A DNA stretch of 64,000 bases from Sclerodactyla briareus (GCA_026419785.1 JAODTK010004021.1:156650-220649); one strand, 5' to 3'. Shown: positions 11,168 through 25,300, counted from the stretch's first letter. Translations and numbers: made by a program. Notes: a model not told the origin generated them from the letters alone.

Positions 11168-13948
11168 AAAGCATCAAGGGAGTTAGTTTTGAGGAGGCAA
11201 GGAAGGATGGGTGTGTTCAACCGCGCTCAGATGATGAAGTAGCAATGTCAACCCCCCCACCCCGCCAACCACAAACAAACCACCCAACCCGCAGAAAAAA
11301 GTGCCTCATAAGCTCTAAGGAAGTCATTGCCTTGCTCTTTGCGAGTCACATACTCTTGACAAACGAAAAAGAGGGGGGGGGGGTATAATTCTAATTGGGT
11401 GGACTATCACTATTATGGGTGAGATCCTTTTCGCTGAAGTTGAATGTCCGGTAGTAAACGGAGTGTTGATCCTCACCTAGTATACTCTCGTTTTAAACCA
11501 AATTAGTAGGCCTACCCGTGAATAAAGTTTCCAGTGGGAGTGAAAAAAATGACCATACCTATAGAAGAGCTGCACATCAGAGCTAATTTCATCATTTCTT
11601 CCAATTGCCGTTGAGTTGCAATGAACTATTCATTAAAACAACTTTGTTTACATCGAAACGCTAGATAATGTCTGTAATTATTCCTCCAAGGGGAAGGTTT
11701 GTATTAGTGGTCATGTATCCAGGAGATCCGGAATTTATAGGCGCTGTTTATCCACTTCCCGATGAGGAAGGTAATTTGTCCAAACTCTTAATCTCTGACA
11801 GGAATGAAAAACTAAACACGTTCTGGAGATGGGAGAATTCACTCATGTGTATTTGACAGGCAAGTCTGGGGGGTCAGTAGCCAAAAGGAACCATAACTGG
11901 GAAACTGCTTGGACCTAATAAGCCCCCGCTGCAAATCTAATCAAACTCTAGGATCCAAACAGAGGATACACGTGTTAATTGTATGGGTGCATGTTAGTCA
12001 AGTAACGGAACCACTCTTTGGTGAGTCTCTATGCAGTAAAGGAATTTTGGACATGAAACACATTCATGGCATTCTAGCTGAAATTGTGAGTGACTCCTCA
12101 CAGTTAGCCGGCCAATGACTTACACGCTAAATTTGATTTCCCGATGAGCAGTTTCTGAGCCCAGAAGAAGTCGCCAGAGTTGAGTCACCCCCTCATTCCA
12201 AGCGACAAAACATGTCATGGCACTTCCAAGTACTGCCCCATGCAGCATGACCGCTTAGTTTTTCGCTATGGCGCCTGTGTTGTGATGAGCCGGAAAATTT
12301 TTCGCGCGCTCGACGCGGTTGTATTCTTCCACGATCGAATCGCCAAGTATTGGACATGAGTTTTTTCCCAGTTTCTGTAGACATAAGTACCCCAGTAGCC
12401 CAAATAGAGGATTACACTGTTAATTGTAGGGTGCTGTTGTCAAGTACCGGCACCACTTTGTTGTGAGTCTTATGCAGTAAAGAATTTGGTCACGGGTTAC
12501 AGTCACAGGCGCCCTTACCTGCGTTACAAAGAAAATCAAATCAACACTGTGGGCATATTCACACATTTTTATAATGGTATAACTTGGAAATGCAAACCCC
12601 CCGTTTGTGGTAGGCCTAATCAGGCTCAACTAGGTAGTCGGCGCGACAGCAGTACAAGGCGAATGTTATGCGTGCAGGCTTTTGATTAGTTGATAAAGTT
12701 TGCCGGTATGTCGATATACATACTTAGAGATCGAACGTGGAATATCCACGTATTGGCATGGACGGTCGCTCCTGAGGGGAAAGGGACAGGCCACGGGTGG
12801 GGGTCACCCCACCCCCCCCACTTTTTGAAGTGAGGCGGGTCATAATATCAAATGTCCCCACTTCTTGAAGTGTGGGGGAAATTAAATAGCATGCTCCCAG
12901 GTTTTGTGATGTCCATTTGGGCACAGACATTGAAGCAATAAAGCAATAGCTAAACTGATGGGCCAAGACCTAAAGTGCTAATTTTTCATCGATATGCCTG
13001 CGATAAGTGCGAAATTTTGCGCCGCGCCTTGCGCAGCATGACTTGGTGTGCGATCATGAATTCGACTTTTGGATTTTTAAGAAAAGAGCTTCTGACCTGG
13101 CGATGAGCATAGAGTTAGACCAATTATAGTGTTTACTGCGTTTCGGACTTGCAAATGAAAAAACACCCTTCACCAATCTTAGAAATTTAGGAACAGGCCA
13201 TCGCAGTTGAACTAATTTACAGGACAATGCGTTCAATATCGGAAGTAACATCAACACGCTCGCTCTGTGTGAATTAATTTTCCTTTGACCGGCGCGGACG
13301 TCCATGATTGTATGAAAACTTCATAAAATGTGTGACGATGTGCTTGAATTGACCCCAACGAGTGCTTGTCTGCTGGGTAGCAACTACGTAGGACTTTACA
13401 TTTTAGCCCTAGTTGGTACAACCGGCAAATCGCTATTCTGTAAAGGTGTTAAGACAACCTTGGAGTATCTTATTCAACAGAAAGATGAATAGTTCCCTGA
13501 AGATGGGTCAAAGGTCCTGCCCAGATAGTAAGAGAGTACAGTCAGGTGGCTTTAAAAAACCAAGTTAGGGCACACCAATTATCACAGGCATCCGAGCCAG
13601 TGCATATTCAAGTTGGGATCGAGAACTCGAGTTAGTGCAGTGCCCCATAATGCGGGGAGAATGGAGAAATAGAGGCAGGGTGGAGCAAAAATGACATGTT
13701 TACCCAAAAAATATTTTAACAACAGTATAGGTCACGTATATGAACTTCAATGAGATTTAGGCAACTTTTGAGATTATGAGTAATTTTTAGGATAATATAA
13801 CCATTTCAATGTACGCGCCTCAACAAAAAACTATGGCTAGCGCCACCTCCATCAGCTCGTCAAAAAGGGGGAAAAGGGGGGGGGGGGGGGGGAAAAAAAA
13901 ACCAGAGAAGAGTGGGAAGTTGCCAAATATTGACAAGACAAATTCAGG
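11168..13948 (+). repeat. 2.78 kb tandem duplication, copy B
   Basis: Follows copy A with no spacer and repeats it block for block to 'gacaagacaaattcagg', after which similarity stops. The 62-codon frame at 11,668-11,856 is not open at the matching place in copy A (about 8,940-9,130), so it is not supported as a gene. A G run of about 20 with a following A run at 13,868-13,899 is specific to this copy. Confidence 0.85.
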
Positions 13949-16060
13949 GTATATATCAGCTCAAGTAAATAGGTTTCAGGATATGTCTGAAAGGGAAATC
14001 AATACCAGAGTTTACAACACCAAGTTTTAGGTGTCTAGATAACAATTCTTGTCTTTTGGATTGAAACAATCTCTTATGTTTCTAAACAAATATCAAAGGG
14101 AATTGGCATGAGAACCATTACCCGTGCTTAGTGTATCCCTACTTAATGTATTGCTCAACAATTGCGTTCAGGAACTAGCAAGTCTAATTTGAATGAACAG
14201 GTTTACAGAAACGTGGCAGTTCTGTAATGCCTTGACAATATTATCAGTGGTAAGTATGTCACCTATTTTTGCCAAACTGGAATATTGTTTATTTAGTTTG
14301 AATTTGTTTATGTCAGTAATCACGCGATACGCAACTATAATACTGGGAATGATATGATATACGAATCGATCATTTTAGAACTTCGCGATAAAAAAAGTAG
14401 CTCCGATATAGATCAATTCAAATCTGGAACAAATTACCGAATGATTAAAGTTCTATTTTTAAGGTTACTAATTGGTTGGGAGTTACTAATTATTTGGAAA
14501 GCTACTATTAATATTAGACTGTAACATGTATCAGCTTATTCAAGAATATGTTCTGTATGGGTAGGGGTATCCTGGGAGAGATTTTTTCGTTGCCGGGAGG
14601 GGGGGGGGGGGGTTGTGGGGATGGGGTGGAGTGGGTAACCGCATCTTCTATTTTACTGGTACTGTTACTGTCAGTGTTAGTGTTAGTTATGCTAGTTTTA
14701 GGTAGTGATTAGTGTTTCACACCTAATTAAATATTTTATTTTGAGGGGCGTGGACTACTTTAGATAAGCCCACAAGGGTTTGTTGGTTCCACTTCCTTTC
14801 ACCGTCTATGCTTTGTTTGAATTAATTATGTGCAGTATATTGGTTGGAGTGAAAAATAATGAATGAATTGATGAAGAATGTACAATCGGTGAATCGAAGA
14901 TACGATTCAGTTGGTATTCAATCAAGAAAACCTGTGGTTAAATGATTTTACATAGATTTCAGATAAATTCATTATGAGGAACAGTTTTCGGCTCAAATTA
15001 ATGGAGGGTGGGGGGGGATGAGATTTGTAAAAAAAAAAAACGCCAGCGTGGAAAAACTGAGAGAAAAACCAGGACATTATCATTTTGTCCTGGTTAAATG
15101 TAACCTTCAAAATGAATTTATATTGCACAGAATTGAAGAGTGGCAGTAATGTTTCTTTTTTGTAAATACTTGCTAGACTCCAATTCAAGACGTTGTGTGT
15201 CCTCGGTAAAACGGTTTTATCTTGGATTGTTTCCTCGCAATGATAGTAACGGTAATATCTTCAGACAAGATTCAAATTTTCCTCAATTAGTTTTGGTATG
15301 ATACTATTTTTTCTCTGCTACGAAATCTGGAACTTTACAACAAGAAAATAAAACATCACGGATGACAGCGCTAGCGTAAGTTTTGTGAAGATGCACTGGA
15401 CGGCGTAGAACTGGAAAAGTGTAACGGTATTCCTCAATTCCCTCTTAGAATAAAGGTTAAACCTTAGTCCACATTAACACTCGGTGTTTACTGTAGTCGT
15501 AACTTCTAAGTTCCGTAGTCCTATAGAACGTGTTCGCCACTCCGCCACTCAACTTAGGCCTATAGTAGTCATAGTATTGGTAGTGTAGGCCTAACGTTAG
15601 TGTCACTAGAGAGACGAGGCAATCCATGTGTTCACTAAAGTAGCTAGCTTGGCTTGATCAGGGCCGGATTCAGCGTGTCGGGGGCCCGGGCACGCGGTAT
15701 GTGAGGGGGGGGGGGTGCAGTACAGCTTACGAAACACTAGAGATTGGTGCAGTCAGTACCGGAGACACTCAAATATTGCCTATTATTCCCTTCAAAACAT
15801 TACATTTGTTTAAATAGACTTATTCATGCCGGTGTGCGCAGGGGCAGCGATAAATATTGGGGTGACGTATTAGTCAGGGAATACTAGCCGAGATTTCGCT
15901 AATATGGGAATAAATTCCCTACCAAATGTTTTCTCCTCCAATGTGTCATGAAGGTGTCACTAACAGATGTTAAGAAATTTCACCCCAACTTCCCTAGGAA
16001 AACCCGTGACAGCTGCTGCTGACATTTTAGGTGCCTAAAACGGCATCCGGCAGACAAGGA
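13949..16060. other. Anonymous sequence with G runs
   Basis: No gene recognised. G runs lie at about 14,598-14,613 and 15,703-15,712. Around 15,660-15,712 there is a 'gggccggattcag...ggggg' stretch that resembles the edge of a small DNA transposon, but no partner end was found. Confidence 0.35.
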
Positions 16061-16165
16061 TCGCATATATGCCCCTCTGTGTCAGTGCATCAATGCGTTT
16101 CTCAGGTTTCAGCAGAAAATGCTGATGTTGATAGTGAAGCTGATACACCACACCACAACCGAGGG
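16060..16165 (+). repeat. Dispersed repeat pair, copy 1
   Basis: About 100 bp similar to 18,034-18,140. Both hold 'tcgcatatatgccc.tctgtg' words, 'tttctcaggttt.agcaga' and 'tgatgt.gatagt..tgctg.tacacca'. Flanks differ. Confidence 0.65.
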
Positions 16166-18030
16166 AAGCCCCATGTGTTTGGATGCCCTGGCAAGAACCC
16201 TACCATTATGATTATTGTCATTGTTAATGTTGTTATGTCATTGTTATTTTGGCTATGGTTGTTGTGGTGGTGGTATTGGTATTGTGTGTATGTGTGTATC
16301 ACACTTTCAGGTTGCAGGTCGAAGGTCATCAGGTCATCAAAAGGTCAGCAGATGTCAAAGTCTGAAATCTTGTTAACACGATAAGATCAGATGCCTGGTC
16401 CGGTCAGGTTTCTTTTTATGAGGAGCACATGTGTATGGTCCCCCTATTTTTGGCGTAGACTGGGGTCATATTCAGTAGAAATGTCGGACAGGGTAACCAC
16501 ACTCATTTGTTGCCTGTCATATATTTCACATATTCTCTGCCCAAATTCCCGTTTACGATTATTTCAGTGTTACATTCTCGTTCTGCAACTTCGTCCCACC
16601 TCGTATGCAAAGTGTTCTGATGAAGAAAAAAATCGCTGCATCACATTATTCACTCATGCAGTAGAAATATCGAGCAGGGAAACCTATTTATAGATTGCAC
16701 TCTGTCTAATTTTATTTGACGATTCAGAATAGTTGTTCAGGTTTTTCAGTGGGGCATCTGTCTCTCGAACAGTAGAACTCGGAGAATATAGCGAATTGGG
16801 CCAGTTTCTCAGAGTATCTATATACGTGAAAGGGCGGATCCAAGGGAGAGCGCTTGAAGCGGGCCTCACCCCCCAGCAGACGAAGAAGGATTTAGTGCAA
16901 CGCAATATTGTCTTGGAAGAACAGCCTGGGAAAACGCATTTGCAGCACTTGATTTTAGACTCCTGATGAGGTGTCGCCTCCGGAGGCTCCGGGCATGCAC
17001 CCGATTCGAAACTGACTATACACTAAGCTCGTTTAAAAAATTGTTAGACCGGATAGGCTCCGAACGTGGACGCGCCATGACTGGGGCCTATTAATTCGCA
17101 TACTTTACACGTTGGAAAAGGAGCGAAACTTAGTACCGAGGCGATATACATGTAATCACACCTACGTCCTGCCACTAACATGAAACCCTGACTGGAAAAA
17201 TCATATTGTTGCGCGGAAAGTATATGGCTAGGTTTGATGATGTAATATGGTACGAATCGGGCGAATGCTGGCATGGTTTCGAGGGTACTGGAGTGGTTAT
17301 TCAGCATTTTATCACTGGCAGGAATCCTCTGATGACACTTCCTCGTCTCACGGCTATATTAATCAATAACATGCTGGTATTGTTCAGGCTCTTATTACTT
17401 TTCCTGTGATGACTTTGGTGGGTTGGCTTTTGTGGGTTTTAGGTACATTCTGATAGCTTCAAGATTTATGGGAGACCCCGTACTTCGAAAAACGAGGGTG
17501 GGGGCGACCTGCTGTAGTATGACCGATATAGAGAATGTTCTAAACTGCATTGAAGGAGGGATTCTGACCCAGGGAGATAAAACAACCAACCATCGATCAA
17601 CTAATACCCTCCAAGTTTCTCGACGAGGGGAGGGGCAAAGGTATAAACAGTCTCAACCCAGGTATGCAGCTCATCCCAACCCCTACACCATAAATATTTT
17701 GGCTCTCCTCACGGTCTAGGTTTTGGTCGTCCCCTTTACATGCGTCGGCTAGGATATAGTGTATGTGTGGGGGGGGGGGGTTACTTCAGGATGATAGGCT
17801 CCCCCTTGAGATGTGTTGACCAACTTGTAATTACAGTAATGATTTACCATGGCGGGTGCAATCAAAATTTGTTGCCAACAGATTTTTCCCCGTGTACAAC
17901 GTGGTTCTTCAGGACTTTGACCGCCGTCTCTGAGGAAAACGCTCTCTTTATCCGGCAGATACTGTGATGTGGTCTAGTCTGAATTACAAGGAGGCCTACT
18001 ATCAGAAACGAACTATACAAGTTCCAGGGT
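16166..18030. other. Anonymous sequence
   Basis: No coding family recognised. AGGTCA-like words cluster at 16,320-16,350, and a 'gggcggatccaagg' word at 16,834 resembles a DNA-transposon edge. Confidence 0.35.
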
Positions 18031-18033
18031 ATG

Positions 18034-18140
18034 GCTCAACCCTCGCATATATGCCCATCTGTGTCATTGCATCATTGCCTTTCTCAGGTTTAGCAGAAGA
18101 TACTGATGTGATGGTAATGCTGGTACACCACAGTCAGGGC
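18034..18140 (+). repeat. Dispersed repeat pair, copy 2
   Basis: Partner of 16,060-16,165, in the same orientation about 1.97 kb downstream. Confidence 0.65.
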
Positions 18141-18949
18141 ACAAACCATTCAATCTTCGTGAATATATCAATGGTACATACGATCACTGACTAAGAGACG
18201 GAGGCGTTATTGCACTCCCCTACGCCTTCACCGGCTGTGATTCAGTTTCAGTCATAGCGAGTCACGGCAAAACGACTGATTCGCAGGTTTTGTGCAGGGG
18301 ATATTGATAGACATTTGGACATCTTCTTTGATGTACAGGCTATCAAGGAGCAGGTAATCGCGGCTGATATCGGGATTTTCCAGTTTATTCATCACACGCC
18401 AGATACCACTCTAAGGCAACTCGATACTACATGTTCCCATATAAGGTGGCTGGATGCTGAGCTGATCAAACAGAGACGCTACCACCAACAGAGTCTGCAG
18501 CTGCACAACATTCTCTTCGTGCCCATCTCAAATACGTGACAGGATTTTGTTGCAGAGCATGCCGATAGTCCCCGATGAATCTATTCTTCATGCTCTACGT
18601 ATCCCGTATCGACCATCCACCACCCCAATATGCTACCGAGGGTTTTGCATTTTACATAATACCAGGTTGGCAACCCCATTGCCCTTATCTTGTTCCTAGA
18701 TTTTTATCCGATATCGAGTGTTTCGCTATTACCAGGAGCGGTTGCTCGTTCGCGGGTACAGCGGCCGAGGGAGCGCGGTGATAGTCCTTGGGAATGGCCA
18801 CCCCACAGGCTGTCCCCCGTCGGTGGAGTGGGGAGGGGGGAACCTGCAGGTTCGCAACACCTGGGAGGAATAGATCTGAGGGCGAGGGGTATCGATCCAA
18901 GTTCACAGCCAATCGCCCCAGTTCGACTTCCCCTCGAAACTCAGGTACT

Positions 18950-19880
18950 TACGGACCCCACAGCAACGCCGCGAGCTGGAGGACGAGCTCGATGCGTTGC
19001 TACGAAACCGGGCCACCGAACCGCTGCGTGGCGACCACGCCTACCCCCTCTTCCGATCGCGGGTCTCCCTGGTCGCAGAAAAGGGAACCAATGATCCCCA
19101 TCCTGAATCAGCGTCCGTTCACCAAGGCTTCGTCCTGCCGAGGAGATTCCGGATGGAGTCCCTCTCCACCATCATCCCCGATCCCGACGATAGAATTAAA
19201 GGACGCAGCTTTTTGCACGGGCCTACTCACTGTCAGTTCTGGCTTTCTGCTACTGGGGGCAATACTACCATTCTCAGTTCCTCCCATTGGGCCTGTCGAC
19301 AGCCCCAAAGGTATTCACGAGGGTCTTCAACGTTCCTTCAACGAGAGGGCATCACAGTCTTCGTGTACAATGACAATTGGCTCATGGTGGCCCTGTCAGA
19401 AGTGAAAGCAATCTCCCATACCGCGCGGATTCCAGTGCTTCTCGGGCGACACAGTTAGTTGATCGACCACGAGAAGTCTTCGCTCATCAGACCCTCTCAG
19501 TCCATCCAGTATCCTCAGCACCGTCCTCGATCATCTTGTGGCAGGTCGCGTCTTTCCCTCACTGGGGTGTGCAACCGTCGTCACGGCAGCTGCGACGTCC
19601 GATGCGAGTCCCTGTGGGACTTGTTCTGGTGGACAGAGCCACAAGGCTCCCGCCCCTTTCGCAACTCTTGCACCAGAGCCACAGTGACCATGGATGCGTC
19701 GGTCGCCCACTCGTCGATGTCCTCTCCCCTCGTAGGGACGGTCTCCACGTGTGAGCGTCCTCTACCAAGGTTTCCCCTTGTTGGTCTACTCAGACGTGGT
19801 ACCGCCGACCCCTCGATCAGCTCATCGCCCTCCCGCTTCACCCTCCCAACCCCACAGTTCATTCAGGAGGCGGATTAGCT
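18950..19880 (+). pseudogene. DIRS-type retrotransposon reverse transcriptase, broken
   Basis: Reading across three frames gives, in order, the conserved parts of a DIRS-like polymerase. These are 'ELEDELDALLRN' then 'EPL' (about 18,972-19,026), 'PILNQRPF' (about 19,101), 'RRFRMESLSTIIP' (about 19,140-19,180), 'ELKDA' (about 19,196), 'LAFCYWGQYY' then 'LPLGLSTAPKVFTRVF' (about 19,240-19,330), and the catalytic region 'FVYNDNWLM' (19,360-19,386). Active family members read YLDD there, so the second catalytic Asp is Asn here. A possible RNase H start, 'TMDAS', lies near 19,690. No tyrosine recombinase or terminal repeats were recognised. The segment is GC-rich compared with its surroundings. 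It is a dead, truncated copy, and some frame breaks may be sequencing error. Confidence 0.82.
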
Positions 19881-22800
19881 TTGGTAGCACGGCACGCACG
19901 CCCTGCGTTTCTACGCGCGGAGACTATCCAACAACGCTTCTGAGCAAAACGAACGGCGTTTCAGGACTGATTGCGGACGATGCAACATCTTCCCGCAGTG
20001 GTTTTGGGGGCTTGGTTCAATATTCAAGACCTGCCCGAATTTCAGTGCCTTACGAAAACACGACTCAATACAGAAAGAGATAAACGCGTGCGAAGATTGC
20101 ACAATTTTGGTGTATTTCGGGCAAAGGTAAACAGAAATTCGGGCATAAATTAATTGCTCAATCGTGTCTCAATTCTCTGCCTGAATTTTATTTTGTTCAA
20201 TTCTTTCGGGGTTGGGGTTGCCGCTGTAGCCATGTCCCTCTTCCCCTTACACCTATGATGAGACACGCCTCCCATCCAAAAAGCCAACTCGCGCAACGGA
20301 GACCAGAAAAAGATAGCAGTTTGATAATCAGTCTGGGTGGTACGACTCGAGCTTAGCCACTCGGTCAGGTCGACAAAGGAAATTCTGGCATAATGCCGTG
20401 GATCAGTCAGTTTCACAGGTTGACCCACCGTGGATCATGACAATCTACAGATTACGTAATTTGAAATCGCAGCCTAGTTAGGATATCGTACTTGTTTTGG
20501 AAATGCCTGTAGCTATTTTCGGCACTTTCAGCTGGCAAATCCAGAAAAGATTTTCTCGTAATTCAGCTATCTTAAAATGGAACGGGATAATGGCGACCGA
20601 ATCACGAATCACTTTGTCGTTTGTTTTTATCATGTCATGGAAAAGTTTTGCCGGGGGGGGGGATGCTGCAGACTACGGTAGGCAGTGTAGGTTGTAGTTA
20701 TAATTGTTCCAGGTGGTTGACGTGACAGAAAATGATAGAGATAGTTAGAAGTGGAAACTGCTACACAAAGGACATTGAAATAGTGGTTTGTCGGGCGTTG
20801 AATCCTTCGATCTTGGAAACTATCAAGGGGAAATGTGGGGCCTTCAAATGTGGGGGCCAGGCGGCACGTGCCCCCTGTTGCCCCGCCCTCATCCGCTAGT
20901 GGCCATCACCTTCATCACATTCCCTCTCAGTTTTTGAAGCAATTATCTCCAATCTATTTTTAAAAGTGATAAACCCAATACAGTTAACAGTACAATTTGA
21001 TTCCATTAGTTTCAATTTTCCGCTGTCAAGTCCCTATTTACACGGATTTGATGATGGGCTAAGTTAGTAGCTCACACGCCGACGCCGTTTATTTGCGGCC
21101 TATAGGCTAGGCCCAAGATAAAAATACACGGAGGGTACGTGCACATAATCTTACAATTTTGACCAACATCTTCTCAGTGGCCATTCGGCCAAACCTATCA
21201 CTGGCATCCAAAATAACAATTTGTTTTCAATTTCATTTAAGACGTAGTTTCAACTATTTTGACCCCACTAGGTGACCCATCCTTCATGGTAGCAGATCCA
21301 TGTATATATATTACATCAATTTGTATATATATGCATCAATTTTTTGACATACAAACCAAATTACCAGATGCCTACCAGCCACAACAGGTCCATCAATCTA
21401 GTAACACAACGAATCAGAATTAATAGGACGCATTTCAAACAAGTGGTACAACAGAATTATAGAATCAGCTAGGGACAAGAATAACTCGGTACTAGGATCA
21501 GAGGGGCAGGTTTGATTATGAAATATTACAACTATGCTAGGACTAGAAATAATGACCTGGACCAATCAGAGAAATAAAGATGGATTGTCGTCCTTGCTCG
21601 CGTCCAGCGAACAAGCGACGGCGAATTTTGCATGACAGTCACGACAAAATATCTTAATGGGGGCTTGATGTAAAACTTGAAGCGATACCTTTTTACTATT
21701 ATTATATCCATGTTATTGGACGACAAAATGCGTGAAATATACCGATTGGTTTATTTATCTGAATTGTGGGTGCAGTATATTGTTACAAGATTTCTTTTAA
21801 TTGACGGCAATCCATCTTTAAATAACAGGTGAAGGGCATAGTTAAATAAAAATATAATAAATGTGAAGCAATTGAAACAACTGGTACAACAGGATTGAAG
21901 AACTCATGTTAGGACAACCAATAAATAGGTAATAGCAAGTGAGGCAGGGAAAAACTAGAAATTGACCTGGCAATCCCATGGCATTCAAATAACAAGTTGC
22001 AGGATAGGCAGTTTGCCATATCATAAATTGCAAACTGCTTTCAGGTGACCATACAAAACTAAGACCCCCATCTTTATCTTGTATTTCAAAAATCTTCGCA
22101 GTGGAGGGAGGGGGGGGGGGTTGTGGAAATTTGGGGCATCATCCTCCATATTGGAATATTTTTGGGCAAATCTGGAAGGGTTAATACCCCCTCACTGTGT
22201 TAGTGCTTGAAGTGGTACAGTGCATAAATGTGTGTGGAAATGGTGGGCTGAAAGGCTGCAGTTCAAAGACAACCCATTTGTATATTCTGGGCAGGGCTTA
22301 GTTGAAAAATTGTCAGCCATGTTGTCCGCTTTTAGCCAGGCCCTGCATATCCCATGTGGGTCTTGTTGGAGATGATACATTCATTTACATTGTGTCAATT
22401 TCCAAAATACTTCAAATAGTTCCTAACTTGCTCATTTATTATGGGGAGACTGAGGTGGGTACAAGTCAACTGGAAAGTGAGAGTGGCAGGGAATTACGCA
22501 GGTGGGGTTATGGAACCACACATGGTTCCTGGTATGCCAGTAAAGGACAAGTATGTCTTGTCCTGTATGGAGCATTTGTTCCCATTCCATTCACGTATGC
22601 ATGAAATAGATATTTGCAGATTGAACCTTTTGACTGATGTAATGTAAGGCGTTAATGTCTCATGGCCCAATGTTGTTTCTGTGGAATCAAAAAATTTGGT
22701 TGAGTGTAGCAGAATTGATGTGTGTGTGTGAGGGTTGGGGTAGGGGTGGGGGCGGTTGGAAAGAGAAGGTTGGGGGAGGGGCTGTTGGGAGGTAGGCTTA

Positions 22801-22930
22801 TGTGATTGCACACATAATGGTACTGTCTGATTGTGTCATTGAGTGTCGAACAGCCTATTGTATTTGCCTAGTGATTTTAGGACCAGCTACAATAATCACA
22901 ACTATTAGTATAATCCCAAGGTCAGCTGTC
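19881..22930. other. Anonymous sequence
   Basis: No gene recognised. Around 20,820-20,905 a GC-rich stretch, 'gccccctgttgccccgccc' then 'tcatccgcta', looks like a DNA-transposon or MITE edge. A G run lies at 22,109-22,120. Confidence 0.35.
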
Positions 22931-22934
22931 CCAG

Positions 22935-23470
22935 TGTGCTTTTTGCTGCCTTGCCGAAGGCAAGAGGTATCTATGCAGTCACGCACCGTGCGTATGTGTG
23001 TGTTTGTATGAAGAACGCAAGCATGTATGAAGTTCAAATTAAGTATGTGGGTTGGACGTATAGAGAGGATGACCCCTATTTTTTGTGCCAGTTCGAGGTC
23101 ATTCAAGGTCACGAGAGGGCAAAGTTCAGAAAGCTTGTCAGCACGATATCTAACGAGTGCGAGTATCTATTTTTTCAAATTAGATTTGTGGGTTGCAAAA
23201 ATGGCTAGGATAAAACCTATTGTTTTTGTTGTCAGGTCAAGGTCATTTGAGGTCATTTTAGGGTCATCAAAGAACAATCCTTATATATCTTGGCAATGTA
23301 ACATTTTAGAGAGATGTCATGATGGAAAGTTTTCTTCGTCTCAGCAAACTATATCTGTTGACCTCATTTGACCTTTCGACCTCGTTTGACCCATTGACCT
23401 GGTGACCTTGAGTTTTAATTTTTTCGTGATGACCAGATTCATCTTGCTGAGACAAACAAGAAAGTCTATT
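22935..23470 (+). repeat. AGGTCA/TGACCT-rich dispersed repeat
   Basis: Related to 400-610. At 23,359-23,408 there are six TGACCT-like hexads with 2 or 4 bp spacers. The block 23,289-23,462 recurs at 23,570-23,747. Confidence 0.65.
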
Positions 23471-23569
23471 ACGCTACCAGATTACTATACTCACGAGCTA
23501 TCTTATGTTACGGACCTCTCTTCACAAAAGGTCGAGATTGCCTAAATTTGACGTTTGACATTGACATCT

Positions 23570-23747
23570 TGGCAATGGAGCATTTCAGGAGTTTTTGTCA
23601 TGATGGAAGTTTTGTTCGTCTGGGCGAACTGTATCTGGTGACCTTTTTTGACCTCATTCGACTTATTTGATATTTTGAGCTGGTGACCCTGAGTGCTAAC
23701 TTTTGTGATGACCAGACTCGTCCTGTTGAGACAAACAAGAAAAACTC
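23570..23747 (+). repeat. Direct repeat of 23,289-23,462
   Basis: Both copies run from 'cttggcaatg' through 'gtcatgatggaa', 'gttcgtctgggcgaactgta' (or its variant) and 'gtgatgaccaga' to 'gagacaaacaagaaa'. The offset is about 285 bp. Confidence 0.8.
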
Positions 23748-23970
23748 ACCCAAGCATTGGATTTCTTCTGGATACTGGCGCTATATACATTTGTATGTCT
23801 ATCTGTTGTACACTCCACACCCCATTACCCCACAATTCCTGTATGTCATACTTGAGTTGGGGGTTGCAATGGTTGAAAATGTCCTTGGTTTTCCCCGTAG
23901 ACGTACAGGATCCTTCCAATTTAGGATAGGGGCCAAAAAATCACCTGAATCTTATGAGTCACTTGTTTGA

Positions 23971-25300
23971 TGAGCATTTGATTGAAAATTCAGTCAGCTA
24001 TCAGTCACTAGAAATTTGGGCATTTCTTTTACTTTTGCTTTTTTCTGTTGATATTTTATGTTTTTTGTCGTTTTTTGTTTGAATTTTCCGCCAGGAGGTA
24101 GCAGGTCGAGGGGGAAATGCCAAGTTTGTTGCTTTACATTTATTGAAACGGTGGTATGATCTACAAATTTCCCAGAAATGCACGTCAGGAAATGTCCTGC
24201 TTAATTCAATTAGAACACCTAATTCTAATCCCCCTCCAACCAATGCCAAATTGTGTGTGTATACTATAATAAGCCTTTAATTTGGCAGGTCAACATTGGT
24301 CCCATTCCCCAAAAGGATTCAATCTCTCAAGTTGTGTGTGTGAGACTGTGAGTAAACACACAATAAACTGCTGACTTCCTGTCAGACATTCAGTTTGGAA
24401 TGGTGCCTGGCACTGGCAATGCCCAGACGATTGAGAGTGTGTAATCCAATTATTCTCTGTGTGCACTCACTCTACTGTTTATCTGATTGTTTACATTCAA
24501 GTAACACTTCCATATAAGCATGCAGAAAGCACTCTTCCAGGATGTAAATTTCTTGACAGGCAGGACTGACTATTTGGGGTATTATTAACCCTGTTTCATA
24601 AACAAAAGCCCTGATGAGGGGATTAACTGTAGTGTGTATAAAAGCAGTGAGAGGGTAGTGGATTGGGGGGGAGAAGAAGAAGAAAACAGGGGTCAAGGAA
24701 GCGTCTTTGAAAAAGTGGGAGATGGGCACAACTTTTGTGGCATTTTTCGCTATTGAGCAAAAAGTGAGGGCATTACCCTATACCCCGGGCAGAGATGGGT
24801 AGGGGTCTATTAAGTATCCCTCTTCTTCCTCAGTGCCTCTCTATCTGGTGTTGACAGTCACATGTGTGACTATTTGAGAGAGTGGTTGCCAGATAATTAC
24901 ATTTTAAACAATTGTCCAGGAGTCATACTGGAGCAACATTAACTGAGCCCACATGTCATCACTCAGGAAGGACTCAACATGGGCTAAATGTCATGTTCCA
25001 CACTAGAATATTGCAAATATCTCGTCTGTTCTATTATATCTATTTGGGGCCTAGATATTTGTAGTATTATCATGCAGCCAGATACATTTGAGAGAGAGAG
25101 AGAAAGAGGAGGGGTACAGTACTCAAAACTTCTATGCACAATACAACGCCGCAGCAAGGGGGAGAAAGAAAAAATGCCACTGCTTCATCATGTGACCATG
25201 AATGGGAGGTTGTTAGTGTCGGGCAAAACTTTATGGTGATGGGCGAGGAATATATGTTGTCGCTCGTGTGACGTTGGCTCAAGTAGGTGTATGTATGTGG
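23971..25300. other. Anonymous sequence
   Basis: No supported feature beyond a short GA-rich tract near 25,092-25,115. Confidence 0.35.

Noticed and set aside
11668-11856. 62-codon frame in copy B with Arg-Gly and Pro-Gly words
   Set aside because: Not open in copy A at the matching site, and no family resemblance.
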